From positions 372,001-436,000 of the IMG/VR virus record IMGVR_UViG_3300025030_000038: DNA of 64,000 bases; one strand, given 5' to 3'. The position numbers were made by a program, and so were the translations under genes. Below the pieces are notes generated by a model. It had not been told where the DNA came from and did not search any database. It saw only the letters and a program-made list of their open reading frames with translations. Source of the stretch: a virus. The stretch's first letter is position 1; each line of letters begins with the position of its first letter. Shown here piece after piece: positions 16,705 to 26,200 of this stretch.

Positions 16705-17886
16705 GTGGCTACCACCACCCAGGATCCGTATGTGGATTTGCGGCAGCTCCTCACCCCGGGGTTTCTATCCACGACTGTTAACGTGGGGGGGCATAGGTAT
16801 GGGCTGAAGTCCCTATCACATGGGGACTTGTTCCTACTGGACCAAGCAGTCAATGAGAATGACCCTACGTGGAAGCTTTGGATTGTTGCTCATAGCCTTT
16901 GGGTGGCGGATGGCATTTTTCTGTTAGAAGACGTGGTATATGCCCCAAAGGTAGTTTTTGAAGCCCTTTCCCGATCCAACCGAGCGTTGATCTCAGACCT
17001 GTTTGGGACGGTCTTGTGGTTGTTCAGACGGGTCAGGAAGGCTAACCTTTTTCTGGAGGCCTTCCTCTATGAGGAGGAATCCAGGCGCCTATGGGGGGCC
17101 GTTGGAAGAGGGGCTGTGCCACTATGGAGAAAATCTCCTGTGCCTGGGCTGGAGAGGCTGGGGTTGAACTCCCTACAGTCGGCGTGGATGTCCTGGAACC
17201 AGCTTGAGGATACCCGGGAGGAACAGGAGTACATTTGGTCCAACACGAAGGTGATGGTGTCTCTTCAATCTCACAAGTCCTATCAGAAGATGGACAATCG
17301 AGACAAGTCTCGTATTGAGACCGAGAAGGGTCGCCGTCGGGCTGTAATTGATCGGGTTGGGGCTATATATCGAGGGGAGCTTGATGATGCTGGGAACTCT
17401 AAGTTGCCTAATGGTGTTCGTTCGGCCAGAACTGACCAAGAGTTGGCGGATGAGATGCGTAGGTGGGTGACTGGGGATATGGATAGTCACGATAAGATCA
17501 TCGCAGACTACAAAGACAGGATTAGGACGCAACAATTAGAGCAGGAAGGGGCCCGGGAAGAGGCCCTACGAAAGGTTCAGGCTAGAAAGCTGCAAGAGGC
17601 ACATGTGCTAGGAGTCAGGAAGCCAGCCTTGGTGGGTCTCACTCAGGAGCAAATGGAGCAAAAGTTCAAGGGTGCAAAGCCGGGGGCCAAGTTCATCATT
17701 GAGGCGGATCCCGTTAGTCGGACTTTCAATCGCTACCTAAGACACGATGTAACTCCAGGGAACCTGAAAGTAGACCCAGACGGGAGGGTTGTGTCGGCGG
17801 ACATGGCACAAGGGACATCCCAGGACCCCAAACCCAGCCTCCAAGAACTGATTGCAACTAGGAAGACCATTCTCAATGGGCAATGA
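16705..17886 (+). CDS. Tail assembly chaperone candidate (second of two)
   Basis: The GTG start lies 5 bases after the previous stop. Residues about 5-120 (DLRQLLTPGFLSTTVNVGG ...) pair a start-like beta segment with a helical region (ALISDLFGTVLWLFRRV). Residues about 165-330 are long charged helices, with RTQQLEQEGAREEALRKV and similar. The end overlaps the tape measure start by 11 bases. Two-gene chaperone systems often sit upstream of the tape measure and bind it during tail growth. The assignment is from position and from structural resemblance to the previous gene in its N-terminal part, not from a family match. Confidence 0.55.
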   Translation: MATTTQDPYVDLRQLLTPGFLSTTVNVGGHRYGLKSLSHGDLFLLDQAVNENDPTWKLWIVAHSLWVADGIFLLEDVVYAPKVVFEALSRSNRALISDLFGTVLWLFRRVRKANLFLEAFLYEEESRRLWGAVGRGAVPLWRKSPVPGLERLGLNSLQSAWMSWNQLEDTREEQEYIWSNTKVMVSLQSHKSYQKMDNRDKSRIETEKGRRRAVIDRVGAIYRGELDDAGNSKLPNGVRSARTDQELADEMRRWVTGDMDSHDKIIADYKDRIRTQQLEQEGAREEALRKVQARKLQEAHVLGVRKPALVGLTQEQMEQKFKGAKPGAKFIIEADPVSRTFNRYLRHDVTPGNLKVDPDGRVVSADMAQGTSQDPKPSLQELIATRKTILNGQ

Positions 17887-20800
17887 CCAGAAATACAAGG
17901 TCTCGTTTGAGGCAGACTTCAAGGGTCTTGTCAAGAACGCCCAAGAGGCGTCCTCCAAGATGGAGGACTTGTTTGCAGCCGCCATTAAACAGGGGGTCAA
18001 TAGCAAGGGGCTTCAGACCCTTGCTAGGGATCTGGAGAAATCTGCGAAGAAAGAGGCTGAGGTAAAAGAGAAGATTGAGAAGCGGTTAGCTGTCAAGAAA
18101 CTTCGGGACCTTGGAAGGGAGGCTGAGGTAAAGGAAGAACTGGCTGAAGAACTGGCTGACTTGGAGAAGAGGCTTAACAATAAGACCATAAAGGTGAAGG
18201 AGAAGATCCAGCTCACATCACAGAAAAAGGTGGCCCAACAGCAGTTGGCTTTGTTTACAGAATCCGCTGAGGCACTTGAGAAGGGGCTCAATAAGGCATT
18301 TGAGGAACTTACGGATGTAGTCCATGGCATGAAGAAGGCTGAGAAGTCCTCAAAGGTCATGGCTTGGTACCTGGAGAAGACATCGAAGGAGTTCGCGGAG
18401 ACCATTACCGGGGTAGCTGATAACTTCGGTTCCAAGCTGACAGGCAGTATTGATTCAGGGGCAATTGCCCGGAGTCTAGGGGCCGCTTTGGGGAAAGGTC
18501 TGGGGTCTATAGGGGATAAGGCCGGTGGGGCATTCAAGATGCTCCTGGGTCCGCTTGGGGCCATCATTGGGATGCTTGGTGTTTTTGCCGGGGTGATGTT
18601 TGACACCGACAAGAAGATCAAGGAATTCAATAGGTCGACGGTAAAGACCTTTGGGGCTCTTACCTTGGCCAGTTTAGGGTCTGGAGATCTGTCCAAGGGT
18701 CTTCGCATCTTGAACCATACTGTTACCGACCTGATGACTAACTTCGGGGTTAATCAAGAGGAGGCAATGGCTCTTTTTGACGCCTTGGACAAAGGGGGTA
18801 TCACACTCGATAGACTTACCCGCGGCTCAACCAATGCTGCGGTAGCCCAGAGGGAGTTGTCCACGACACTGGCAGATATCCATAGGGTTGCAAATGCGAC
18901 AGGTGTGGGGCTCACAGAGTATGCTGATAATCTGACCAACTATGTCAATGACCTTGGTATGAGTCTGGAGACGGTCAACAACTCTTTTGCCACCATCTCG
19001 AAGATGGCATCACAGAGTGCTTTTGGAACCAGACGCTTCTATTCGATGGTTGTCCAGGCAACAGCTGGCCAGTCTTCCCTGAATGTTAGGTTGGAGGATA
19101 CTGCCGACCTTCTTATGAAGATGACGAAGATCATGGGGGCCAAGAAAGCCACCGAGATGGTTGGTCAGTATGGGGGTGACCTAAGCCAGATGAACACCCA
19201 AGAGAGAATGCGGACGGCTTTGGTGGGAGGTAGGGCAACCAGGAGAGTTATTGGTAGGGAGGCAGTTTCACAAGCCAGATCCCTTGGTACAACAGCCACC
19301 TCCGGAGGTACTGGGGGGAGGTCCATGATCAATGACCTTACTGTGGCGTTGGGAAGTGGGCCCCTTGTAGATGCAATAGAGCGGGCAGGCACAGCATCCT
19401 CGGATCAAGCAGAGGAGGCATCTCAAAACCTGATTCATCAGATGAACTCGATGTCACATGGTCAGCAAGCAGCCATGGTGAATACCCTTACTAGCAGTTC
19501 CAACCCACAACTATCCAACTTGGGTAGACAGATGGAACAAATGGTGAAGCTCGCTCGCGCCACTCAGGGGGGGATTGGGGCACAGACAAACGCCTTCCAG
19601 GCCCTTGGTCCTAGGGGGTCAATTGCACTACGTTTGGCCACTATTCAGGAGCATTTTGGTAGAGGATTTGATGAGTTGTCTGGTGCAGAGAGGGCGGGGG
19701 CTGAGGCATTCATTGGTGTATCCGGTCCTCAGTCCGATGCTTTGTCTACACTTGCCTTCAACATGAGGGGGGGATTCACTCGACTGCAAGCCCTTCAGGC
19801 CAGGGGGAATGTAACCGCTGAGGAAAACTCCCGGATGGCAAGTGAATTGGGGGCAGAGATTAACAGTAGCGGGGAGGTGGTGTCCTCTAGTACAGGGCAG
19901 GTGATCTCCGACTCCAATGGGCTTCTTCTGTCCTACATGCAGCAATCGGGGGCGGATGAGATAAAGACCCGGGATGAGCAAACGGAACTGGCTTTTCAGA
20001 CGATGGAGGCTACAACCTCTCTCGCCGATGTTGTTGAGAACAAGCTCCTATACTACACGCGATCCCTGTATGAAAATGTTGGGGAGCCTTTGATCCAATG
20101 GCTCGGCAAGCAATTGGATCCGGCTGGGGAGGCAAGGAGAGCCGCAGCTACAGAGATCCGTGGGGGAATTCGTGAAGAGTTGGGGCATGAACAGGAAGCT
20201 GCCTCCAATATCTCCGGTCAGATAAAGACGCGTGAGCGGGAGGCTTCATCCGCAGATACCACGATAGCTAGGAAGAGGGTGCTTCAGGGAGAGCTGACTG
20301 GCCTTCGGGGCAGGTATGAGGAGTCCAGAAGAAGGAGAGACACCTTAACAGATGCCCAACGGAGATTGTCTACTGGGGATATGACGGGGGTTGAGCGGAC
20401 CGTAACGGTAGCTCCTCAGCAACAGGATTCCGAATTGCTTGAGGGGGGTGGTGGGGTAATTACCAGATTGGAGAACATGTTTGGGGTTGGGGATGCCGCA
20501 AGAACCCCGGGGCGGCCTACGACTCGCACAACCACTGCTTCTCCCACGGAATACCTCAGAAACCTAATGTCTGGGGCCGGGGTGTCTGGGAGAACTGTGG
20601 CTGATGTAATGCCTGGGGGAGGTGCCCCCTCGGCAACTCCAGAGGCTTCAAATCGGCCCTCAGCAGATGCCACAGCTATTACGGATACCGCCCAAGCCCA
20701 GGGTGAGCGGGCACTAAGAGAAACAAAACGGGTGGCACGAGCACAGACAAGATTGTTCACAGGAAATGCCGTCGGTGATGCCCTTGGCAATAGTAGTTTG

Positions 20801-21235
20801 CCTATGGATCTCGGGAGAGCAAACGCGCAAGCCAACTATGAGCTCCAGTTGCGGGACACCCTTGTGGGACAAGATATTGACCCGGACACTATTAACAGGA
20901 TCATGCAGACCGGCTCGGCGGCTGGGACCAATGTGGCGGGTGATGCCAATATCACTAGGATGCTCGGTACCCTGAATTCGGCCCGTGCCTCAGTGGCCCC
21001 TGCTGCCCATGACTTCGTCTACCAGAACGGTGGCGGGAGACCCATCATTACTCCAATTGATAGAGAGGATCAAGTGGTTGGCTCGAAGCCTGGGGGTCCA
21101 ATTGCTAGGTCAGGTGGTGGTGGCAACGTTCACGTCAATATCTACGGTGGGGACGAGCGTAGAGTGTATGACGTAGTGCGAAGGGTCCTCCAACAATCTG
21201 GAATCCAGCCTAACCGGGTTGGGTCTAACGCCTAG
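17876..21235 (+). CDS. Tape measure protein
   Basis: I start at ATG 17876 (MGNDQKYKVSFEADFKGL), not the upstream in-frame position 17852; it overlaps the previous stop. The 1119-aa product begins with a short beta segment, then a long coiled-coil region (about 20-200). One strong transmembrane-like segment, LLGPLGAIIGMLGVFAGVMF, lies at about residues 223-242. The rest is helical with Gly/Ala/Ser-rich segments, and it ends with the short beta GNVHVNIYGGD-type closing segment typical of tape measures. It sets tail length, and its hydrophobic part can enter the host membrane. Size and neighbours agree. Confidence 0.85.
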   Translation: MGNDQKYKVSFEADFKGLVKNAQEASSKMEDLFAAAIKQGVNSKGLQTLARDLEKSAKKEAEVKEKIEKRLAVKKLRDLGREAEVKEELAEELADLEKRLNNKTIKVKEKIQLTSQKKVAQQQLALFTESAEALEKGLNKAFEELTDVVHGMKKAEKSSKVMAWYLEKTSKEFAETITGVADNFGSKLTGSIDSGAIARSLGAALGKGLGSIGDKAGGAFKMLLGPLGAIIGMLGVFAGVMFDTDKKIKEFNRSTVKTFGALTLASLGSGDLSKGLRILNHTVTDLMTNFGVNQEEAMALFDALDKGGITLDRLTRGSTNAAVAQRELSTTLADIHRVANATGVGLTEYADNLTNYVNDLGMSLETVNNSFATISKMASQSAFGTRRFYSMVVQATAGQSSLNVRLEDTADLLMKMTKIMGAKKATEMVGQYGGDLSQMNTQERMRTALVGGRATRRVIGREAVSQARSLGTTATSGGTGGRSMINDLTVALGSGPLVDAIERAGTASSDQAEEASQNLIHQMNSMSHGQQAAMVNTLTSSSNPQLSNLGRQMEQMVKLARATQGGIGAQTNAFQALGPRGSIALRLATIQEHFGRGFDELSGAERAGAEAFIGVSGPQSDALSTLAFNMRGGFTRLQALQARGNVTAEENSRMASELGAEINSSGEVVSSSTGQVISDSNGLLLSYMQQSGADEIKTRDEQTELAFQTMEATTSLADVVENKLLYYTRSLYENVGEPLIQWLGKQLDPAGEARRAAATEIRGGIREELGHEQEAASNISGQIKTREREASSADTTIARKRVLQGELTGLRGRYEESRRRRDTLTDAQRRLSTGDMTGVERTVTVAPQQQDSELLEGGGGVITRLENMFGVGDAARTPGRPTTRTTTASPTEYLRNLMSGAGVSGRTVADVMPGGGAPSATPEASNRPSADATAITDTAQAQGERALRETKRVARAQTRLFTGNAVGDALGNSSLPMDLGRANAQANYELQLRDTLVGQDIDPDTINRIMQTGSAAGTNVAGDANITRMLGTLNSARASVAPAAHDFVYQNGGGRPIITPIDREDQVVGSKPGGPIARSGGGGNVHVNIYGGDERRVYDVVRRVLQQSGIQPNRVGSNA

Positions 21236-21238
21236 CCA

Positions 21239-22018
21239 ATGCCATCCCAGTACACAGTCAAGTCGGCCTTCCAATCCCCCCTGGACGAGTTTACGGGGTC
21301 AGGGAAGCGTCCTGTTGTGTTTGACATCCTTGGGCCCGACCGGGAAACATCGCTTCTGCCAATGGACCTTAAGATGGTTCTGCATGTGAACCCCACCTCC
21401 ATGCAATTCACTTATGCCAAGACCATCGAGAGGACACAGACTCTCGGGGGGTTCGTGGAGTTCCACTGGGGGGAGAACCCCACGGAGATCAGTTTCAATA
21501 TCGCCACAGGGGGGTTTGTACGCCTCTACAGTGGACTCTCGAACGTCACGGGACCAACCCCATCCAACGATCTCATCCAGCCTGCCAGTGCCCGTGCTAG
21601 GTCGGTCAATGGCACCCGTAGGGATACCATCGCCTATGACAAGTTCCTGGACCTGCTGGCCCTGTTCCACAACAATGGGGCCATCTATGATAGCCAAGGG
21701 AACCTAGCCATGCAGGGCTGCATTCGGATCCTCTATGATGGTGGGGCATGGTGGGGGTGGTTCGACGGATTCTCGGTTGAGGAGACTGCTGACAAGCCCT
21801 ATCAGTTTAGCCTGACAACCAACTTCATCGTGGAAAAGGAACGCTTCCTGATGAAGTCCACGAACTCAATTCTGCCAGTGGTGCCCAACACAACTCTGGC
21901 CACTCCTCAGACTCCTACGGCACCTGTGGCCCCCCCCAGTGCGCCACAACCATTTGCCTCCCCAGATCCTTCTGTTGCAGAACAGCAGGCCATAGCCCGA
22001 GACTTGGCAGGATTGTAA
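21239..22018 (+). CDS. Baseplate/distal tail protein, paralogue of the next gene
   Basis: The 259-aa protein carries a central block VNPTSMQFTYAKTIERTQ (residues about 50-67) followed by a W-G-E-N-P-x-E-I-S-F-N-I strand. The same arrangement appears in the next gene (INPTSMQVQYKKIGQFQ and WGEELPKLTFTFKIG), so the two are paralogues. The C-terminal segment is Pro/Thr/Ala-rich. Proteins with this N-P-x-x-M-Q-F-pattern are common in the baseplate/tail-tip of large myoviruses, next to the hub. The gene follows the tape measure by 3 bases. Confidence 0.65.
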   Translation: MPSQYTVKSAFQSPLDEFTGSGKRPVVFDILGPDRETSLLPMDLKMVLHVNPTSMQFTYAKTIERTQTLGGFVEFHWGENPTEISFNIATGGFVRLYSGLSNVTGPTPSNDLIQPASARARSVNGTRRDTIAYDKFLDLLALFHNNGAIYDSQGNLAMQGCIRILYDGGAWWGWFDGFSVEETADKPYQFSLTTNFIVEKERFLMKSTNSILPVVPNTTLATPQTPTAPVAPPSAPQPFASPDPSVAEQQAIARDLAGL

Positions 22019-22022
22019 GCCA

Positions 22023-23240
22023 ATGCCAAGAAACCCAGTTCAGCCAGCCAGCTTCTTCAAGGGCATCCCGGATACCAACAACACGGCCCGTGACTATGTG
22101 GTCCAGGATGGCATTCCTATAGATGGCAGCAATGCCCAACTCAGGAGCCTGTCCCCATTCCTCATACGGGTGTTGCTCCCTTCTATTCTCGGAGACAATG
22201 GGTCCAACCTGCTTGCTGCACCGCAACCCCACAACAGGAACCCTCCACCTGGGTCGGTTCGGGAGGACAACAGGAGTCTCACCAACTATTCGCAACCGGC
22301 TCAGACCGTTTCGGCCGATGCGGCTGTGGAGTATAGGAAGCTGACTCAGTTGGGGGGATCCCTTCCGGGTCTGTCTACCACATCCACGGCACAACTGGAA
22401 ACCCAATATAACCAAGCAGTCTTCAATCAGGTGTTCGGACCAGCGGTTCGGGGAGCCATCCCTAACAGAGACCCAAACCACAGACCTGCTATTGTCCCGG
22501 CGATGACCAATGACATTTCCGCCCTGAGCCTTGCCCTTCAGCTCAAGAGGATGTCTGAGATCCCTCCGTTGCTATTGCTGATCAACCCTACCTCAATGCA
22601 GGTACAGTACAAGAAGATTGGACAGTTCCAGGAACGCAACCGCTACGGGTATATCTACCAGTCTTGGGGAGAGGAACTCCCCAAGCTGACCTTCACGTTC
22701 AAGATAGGGGCCTATGTGGCCGGACACGCATCATTGACTCAACAGGCGGTGTCAGGGGTCCAGAGGGCGTCCAGGAACGATAGTGCTTCTTTCCAGCAAC
22801 TCCAGGCATTGCTGATGCTTTTCAAGAGTGGGGCCTATTTGCAGGACATGGTCCAGAACTCCAGGGCCTTCCCGATGATTGGGAACTTGGCCATCGAGTA
22901 TGACCAAAAAACTTATGTTGGACACATGGACACCTTTTCATTTGGGGAGGAGGAGTCTCAACAGCATGGGGGGTTGGAGATATCGGTTGACTTCACGGCC
23001 ATCAAGGAGTTTGATTTCGCTCCTCAGGTTTCTGTGGTGTCCCCTATGACCCGGCCGGATTCACTCTACAGGGGGGTGTCCGGTGGGTCTTTGAATCGTA
23101 GTGGCAGGGGGGGGTCTCAGTTCTTTACGGCCCCCACTATAGGCATAGAGAGCCAACAGGCCCCAGCCCAGCCTTGGGCAGGTGCTGCGGTAACTACTGC
23201 TGGTGTGCAGCCCGCAACCGTTTCATCACGGAGGCGGTAG
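22023..23240 (+). CDS. Baseplate protein, longer paralogue of the preceding gene
   Basis: The 405-aa protein shares with the preceding gene a central INPTSMQVQYKKIGQF block, a W-G-E-E-L-P-x-L-T-F strand and the acidic loop that follows, with a later GNLAIEYDQKTYVGHMD segment paralleling GNLAMQGCIRILYDGGAW. The N-terminal ~170 residues are extra, Asn/Pro/Gln-rich and may be an interaction extension. The C-terminus is Ser/Gly/Arg-rich. It sits between that gene and the hub. A ring-forming role in the tail tip is plausible. Confidence 0.65.
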   Translation: MPRNPVQPASFFKGIPDTNNTARDYVVQDGIPIDGSNAQLRSLSPFLIRVLLPSILGDNGSNLLAAPQPHNRNPPPGSVREDNRSLTNYSQPAQTVSADAAVEYRKLTQLGGSLPGLSTTSTAQLETQYNQAVFNQVFGPAVRGAIPNRDPNHRPAIVPAMTNDISALSLALQLKRMSEIPPLLLLINPTSMQVQYKKIGQFQERNRYGYIYQSWGEELPKLTFTFKIGAYVAGHASLTQQAVSGVQRASRNDSASFQQLQALLMLFKSGAYLQDMVQNSRAFPMIGNLAIEYDQKTYVGHMDTFSFGEEESQQHGGLEISVDFTAIKEFDFAPQVSVVSPMTRPDSLYRGVSGGSLNRSGRGGSQFFTAPTIGIESQQAPAQPWAGAAVTTAGVQPATVSSRRR

Positions 23241-23243
23241 GAC

Positions 23244-26200
23244 ATGTCCATAGTCAATCGACCTTACGCTGGAACCTGGGCTCCCAACAAGAGGGAGGTT
23301 GTGCAAACGGTCTGCGATTTTCTTGTGTACCTCAACGGGGACACTTCTCTTCCAGGTTGCAGGCAATGCCGTAGAAATATCGACATCCAAAAGTTCGTGA
23401 CATCTGTCTCGATTGACTGTGGGGTCGAGCCCGGAGCCTCCAACTCCAGCATCTCCCTGGCAGTCCCACGGACCTATGGGGACTCCATTTTCAGGGATGG
23501 GAACACCCTCTTGAGGACGGGGCTGGAGGTACATATCTATTTCCGAGGGTACTTCCCCGTAAAGGGAATGACTACCTCCAATGCCCCCACAGCGGTTGGT
23601 GGCATCAACCTTGGAGACATCCCCCAATATCCCTACTACCCAGTGTTTCACGGGGTAGTGACTTCGGTTGGCTATGAGTATTCGGGGGGATACTACTCGG
23701 CCACCCTGACCTGTAACGGGATGCTCCATTTCTGGCAGCACCTCAAGTTTTCCACCTCTGGTTCGTTCTTCGGGGCAAGACCCACAAACAGCGGGGTGCA
23801 CACCACCGTTACAGGGCATCCCCTGTCTGGCAAGTCCCCTTATTCGATCATGTACTCCCTCTACAGGGATACTGCGGGGGCCGCAGCCGGTGTGGGGTTT
23901 GCCCTGTCTAGCAGGTCCAACTATGGGGCTGTCAATGCGACTACGGGAGACTCCCTGTATGCACTGACTATCCGTTACTGGGAGCAGCGGTTCCGCAGCC
24001 GTATCTATGGGCTCCGTATGCACGGGGCGACGGGAGAGCTTTTCACATCCTCCCAACAGGCATTCCTGTCCCTCTATGGTTCAGGGTCTAGTGCCCAGGG
24101 GGGTCACCAGCACATTGCTGGACACAGTGCTGCAACGGCCCGCCCATCTGGGGACCCATTTGCCCAGGACATCCCTCTCAGTTCTTTGGTTGATAGTCGG
24201 GTCCTCAGGCAAGCAACTCGATTGCTGCCTTCGGAAAATGGGAGCCGCCTCAGTACGAATGCCCAACAGCTTCAAGCTTTCGCCACTGACTATGGTAGCT
24301 ATGGGCAGGTGAACTTGTTTGAGTCCACCTATGAGTCAAAACTTGACATTGCTACCTCGGTGACGGGGGTCACGGGCTATGAGTTCTACCAGGATGTGGA
24401 CGGGGACCTTGTCTTCAAGCCCCCACTGTTCAACCTGGATACCAGCTCCTCGCGGGTTTATCGTATCGAGCCCATTGACATCATCTCCATCTCGTTTACG
24501 GAGACCGAGCCGGAGGCCACATACATCATCATCAAGGGAGGGGCTTTCCAGAACACCCGTGGGTTGGTGGACGAGAGTGAGTGGGGTACCCGGTCCACAT
24601 ACGTAGACTACAAACTCGTGGCCCAATATGGGTGGCGCGAAAGTTCCATCGAGTCAACCTACTACAACAATGCCAAGTCAGCCTTCTTCTTTGGCATCTC
24701 ACAGCTAGACCGGATCAATGCGGGGGTGAACGCTTGTTCGATCACGATCCCACTTCGGCCTGAGATTCGTCCAGGCTACCCCGTATACATCCCCCACATT
24801 GATTGTTACTACTATGTCCAGTCCATCTCGCATGCCTTCAATTTTGGGGGCCAGTGCACCACGACCCTGTCGTTGACGGCTCGCCGAAGGAAGTTCATCC
24901 CACCGGGAGACAACTCAGGGGCATCCGTTGGGGCAGACCTTCCCCAGGTGCAGTTGGATAAGACCAACATGTCTCCCCGGCCTCTCCAGGTCCTTGACAA
25001 TAGTGGGATCCCACGGCTAATAGGGTTCCCCAACGTGGTCATGGCGCTTGACCCTATGCACATCAACCCGATGTTCTACTCGTATGGGTTTGGAGCGGAG
25101 TCTAGAAACCTCACAGCCACCACAGGTACCAATCGACGGGAGGTAACAGATGCCCGGCGTCAGACCTTCATTGGGGGATTCATTCAAGCCCTGTTGGAGC
25201 GTGGTGTGCTTATATCCCCTGGAAATGAGGGGGCCTCAACATCCTCAGCGAGGGGAAATACCGATTATCGAAGTACTGGCAACTCAACTACCCAATCATG
25301 GGGGGTCGCTATTGGAAGCCAATTTAGCACCTTCACGGTGAATGAGGCCGACCTTACTAGGGCTCTGGGCACCTTCATTACCACCAGAGACCTCACGCAG
25401 ACCAGCATCACAACACTCAGTGCCACGGTGGAGAGGCTTGAGCGTCAAATTCAGGCGGCTGAATTGGCAAACATTGGGGGGGTGCAAGCACCGGCTACAA
25501 CGACACCGACGAGACCCCGCACGGGCACCCATCCGGCCCCAGCTACACCCGCAGCTACCCCAGCGGCCCCAACGCCTCCGGCCACACCACCGGCCACCAC
25601 TCCTGCAACGGCCCCTCACCCGGCACCCAGGCCCCGGGCCCCTTCGCATGTGGATGTTGCACACCTTCAATCTGAATTGGATACCGCCCGACAACGGCTT
25701 ACAACTCTGACCACAAATTTTGACTCCCCCCCATCGGACCCATCTGGTACACAGAATGACATTTTGCTTGCCTATGCCAATCAGTTCACTGCGGTGGAAC
25801 ACATTCTTCATGAGGTGAATGGCAACCACACAGCCCATCCGAGCAGCCTATCTAGTCATGCGACCACATTGCAGGACAATGACAAGGTGGTATTGCTTTC
25901 CTACCTGATCCAACAGCTTCAAACCCGCTCGACCGGAGCAGTTCAAAGGGATATGGACTTCGACCCCACCGGCACCATCAACCTGTCCTCTAATACTTTG
26001 GAGCTACTGTCAGACCGTAAGGCATCAATGTCGGTCAACACCCCAGGACAGTACCGCTATTATTCCGCCTCCCACCCCAATCCGGCTCAACAAGGGGATG
26101 CTGATATCACTAGGCCGACAACGAGTGGTGGGACTACCACGACCCCCACATCGGACTCACCCACCCTATCTGGGGATCAACGTGCAGAGCACACCCAGAT

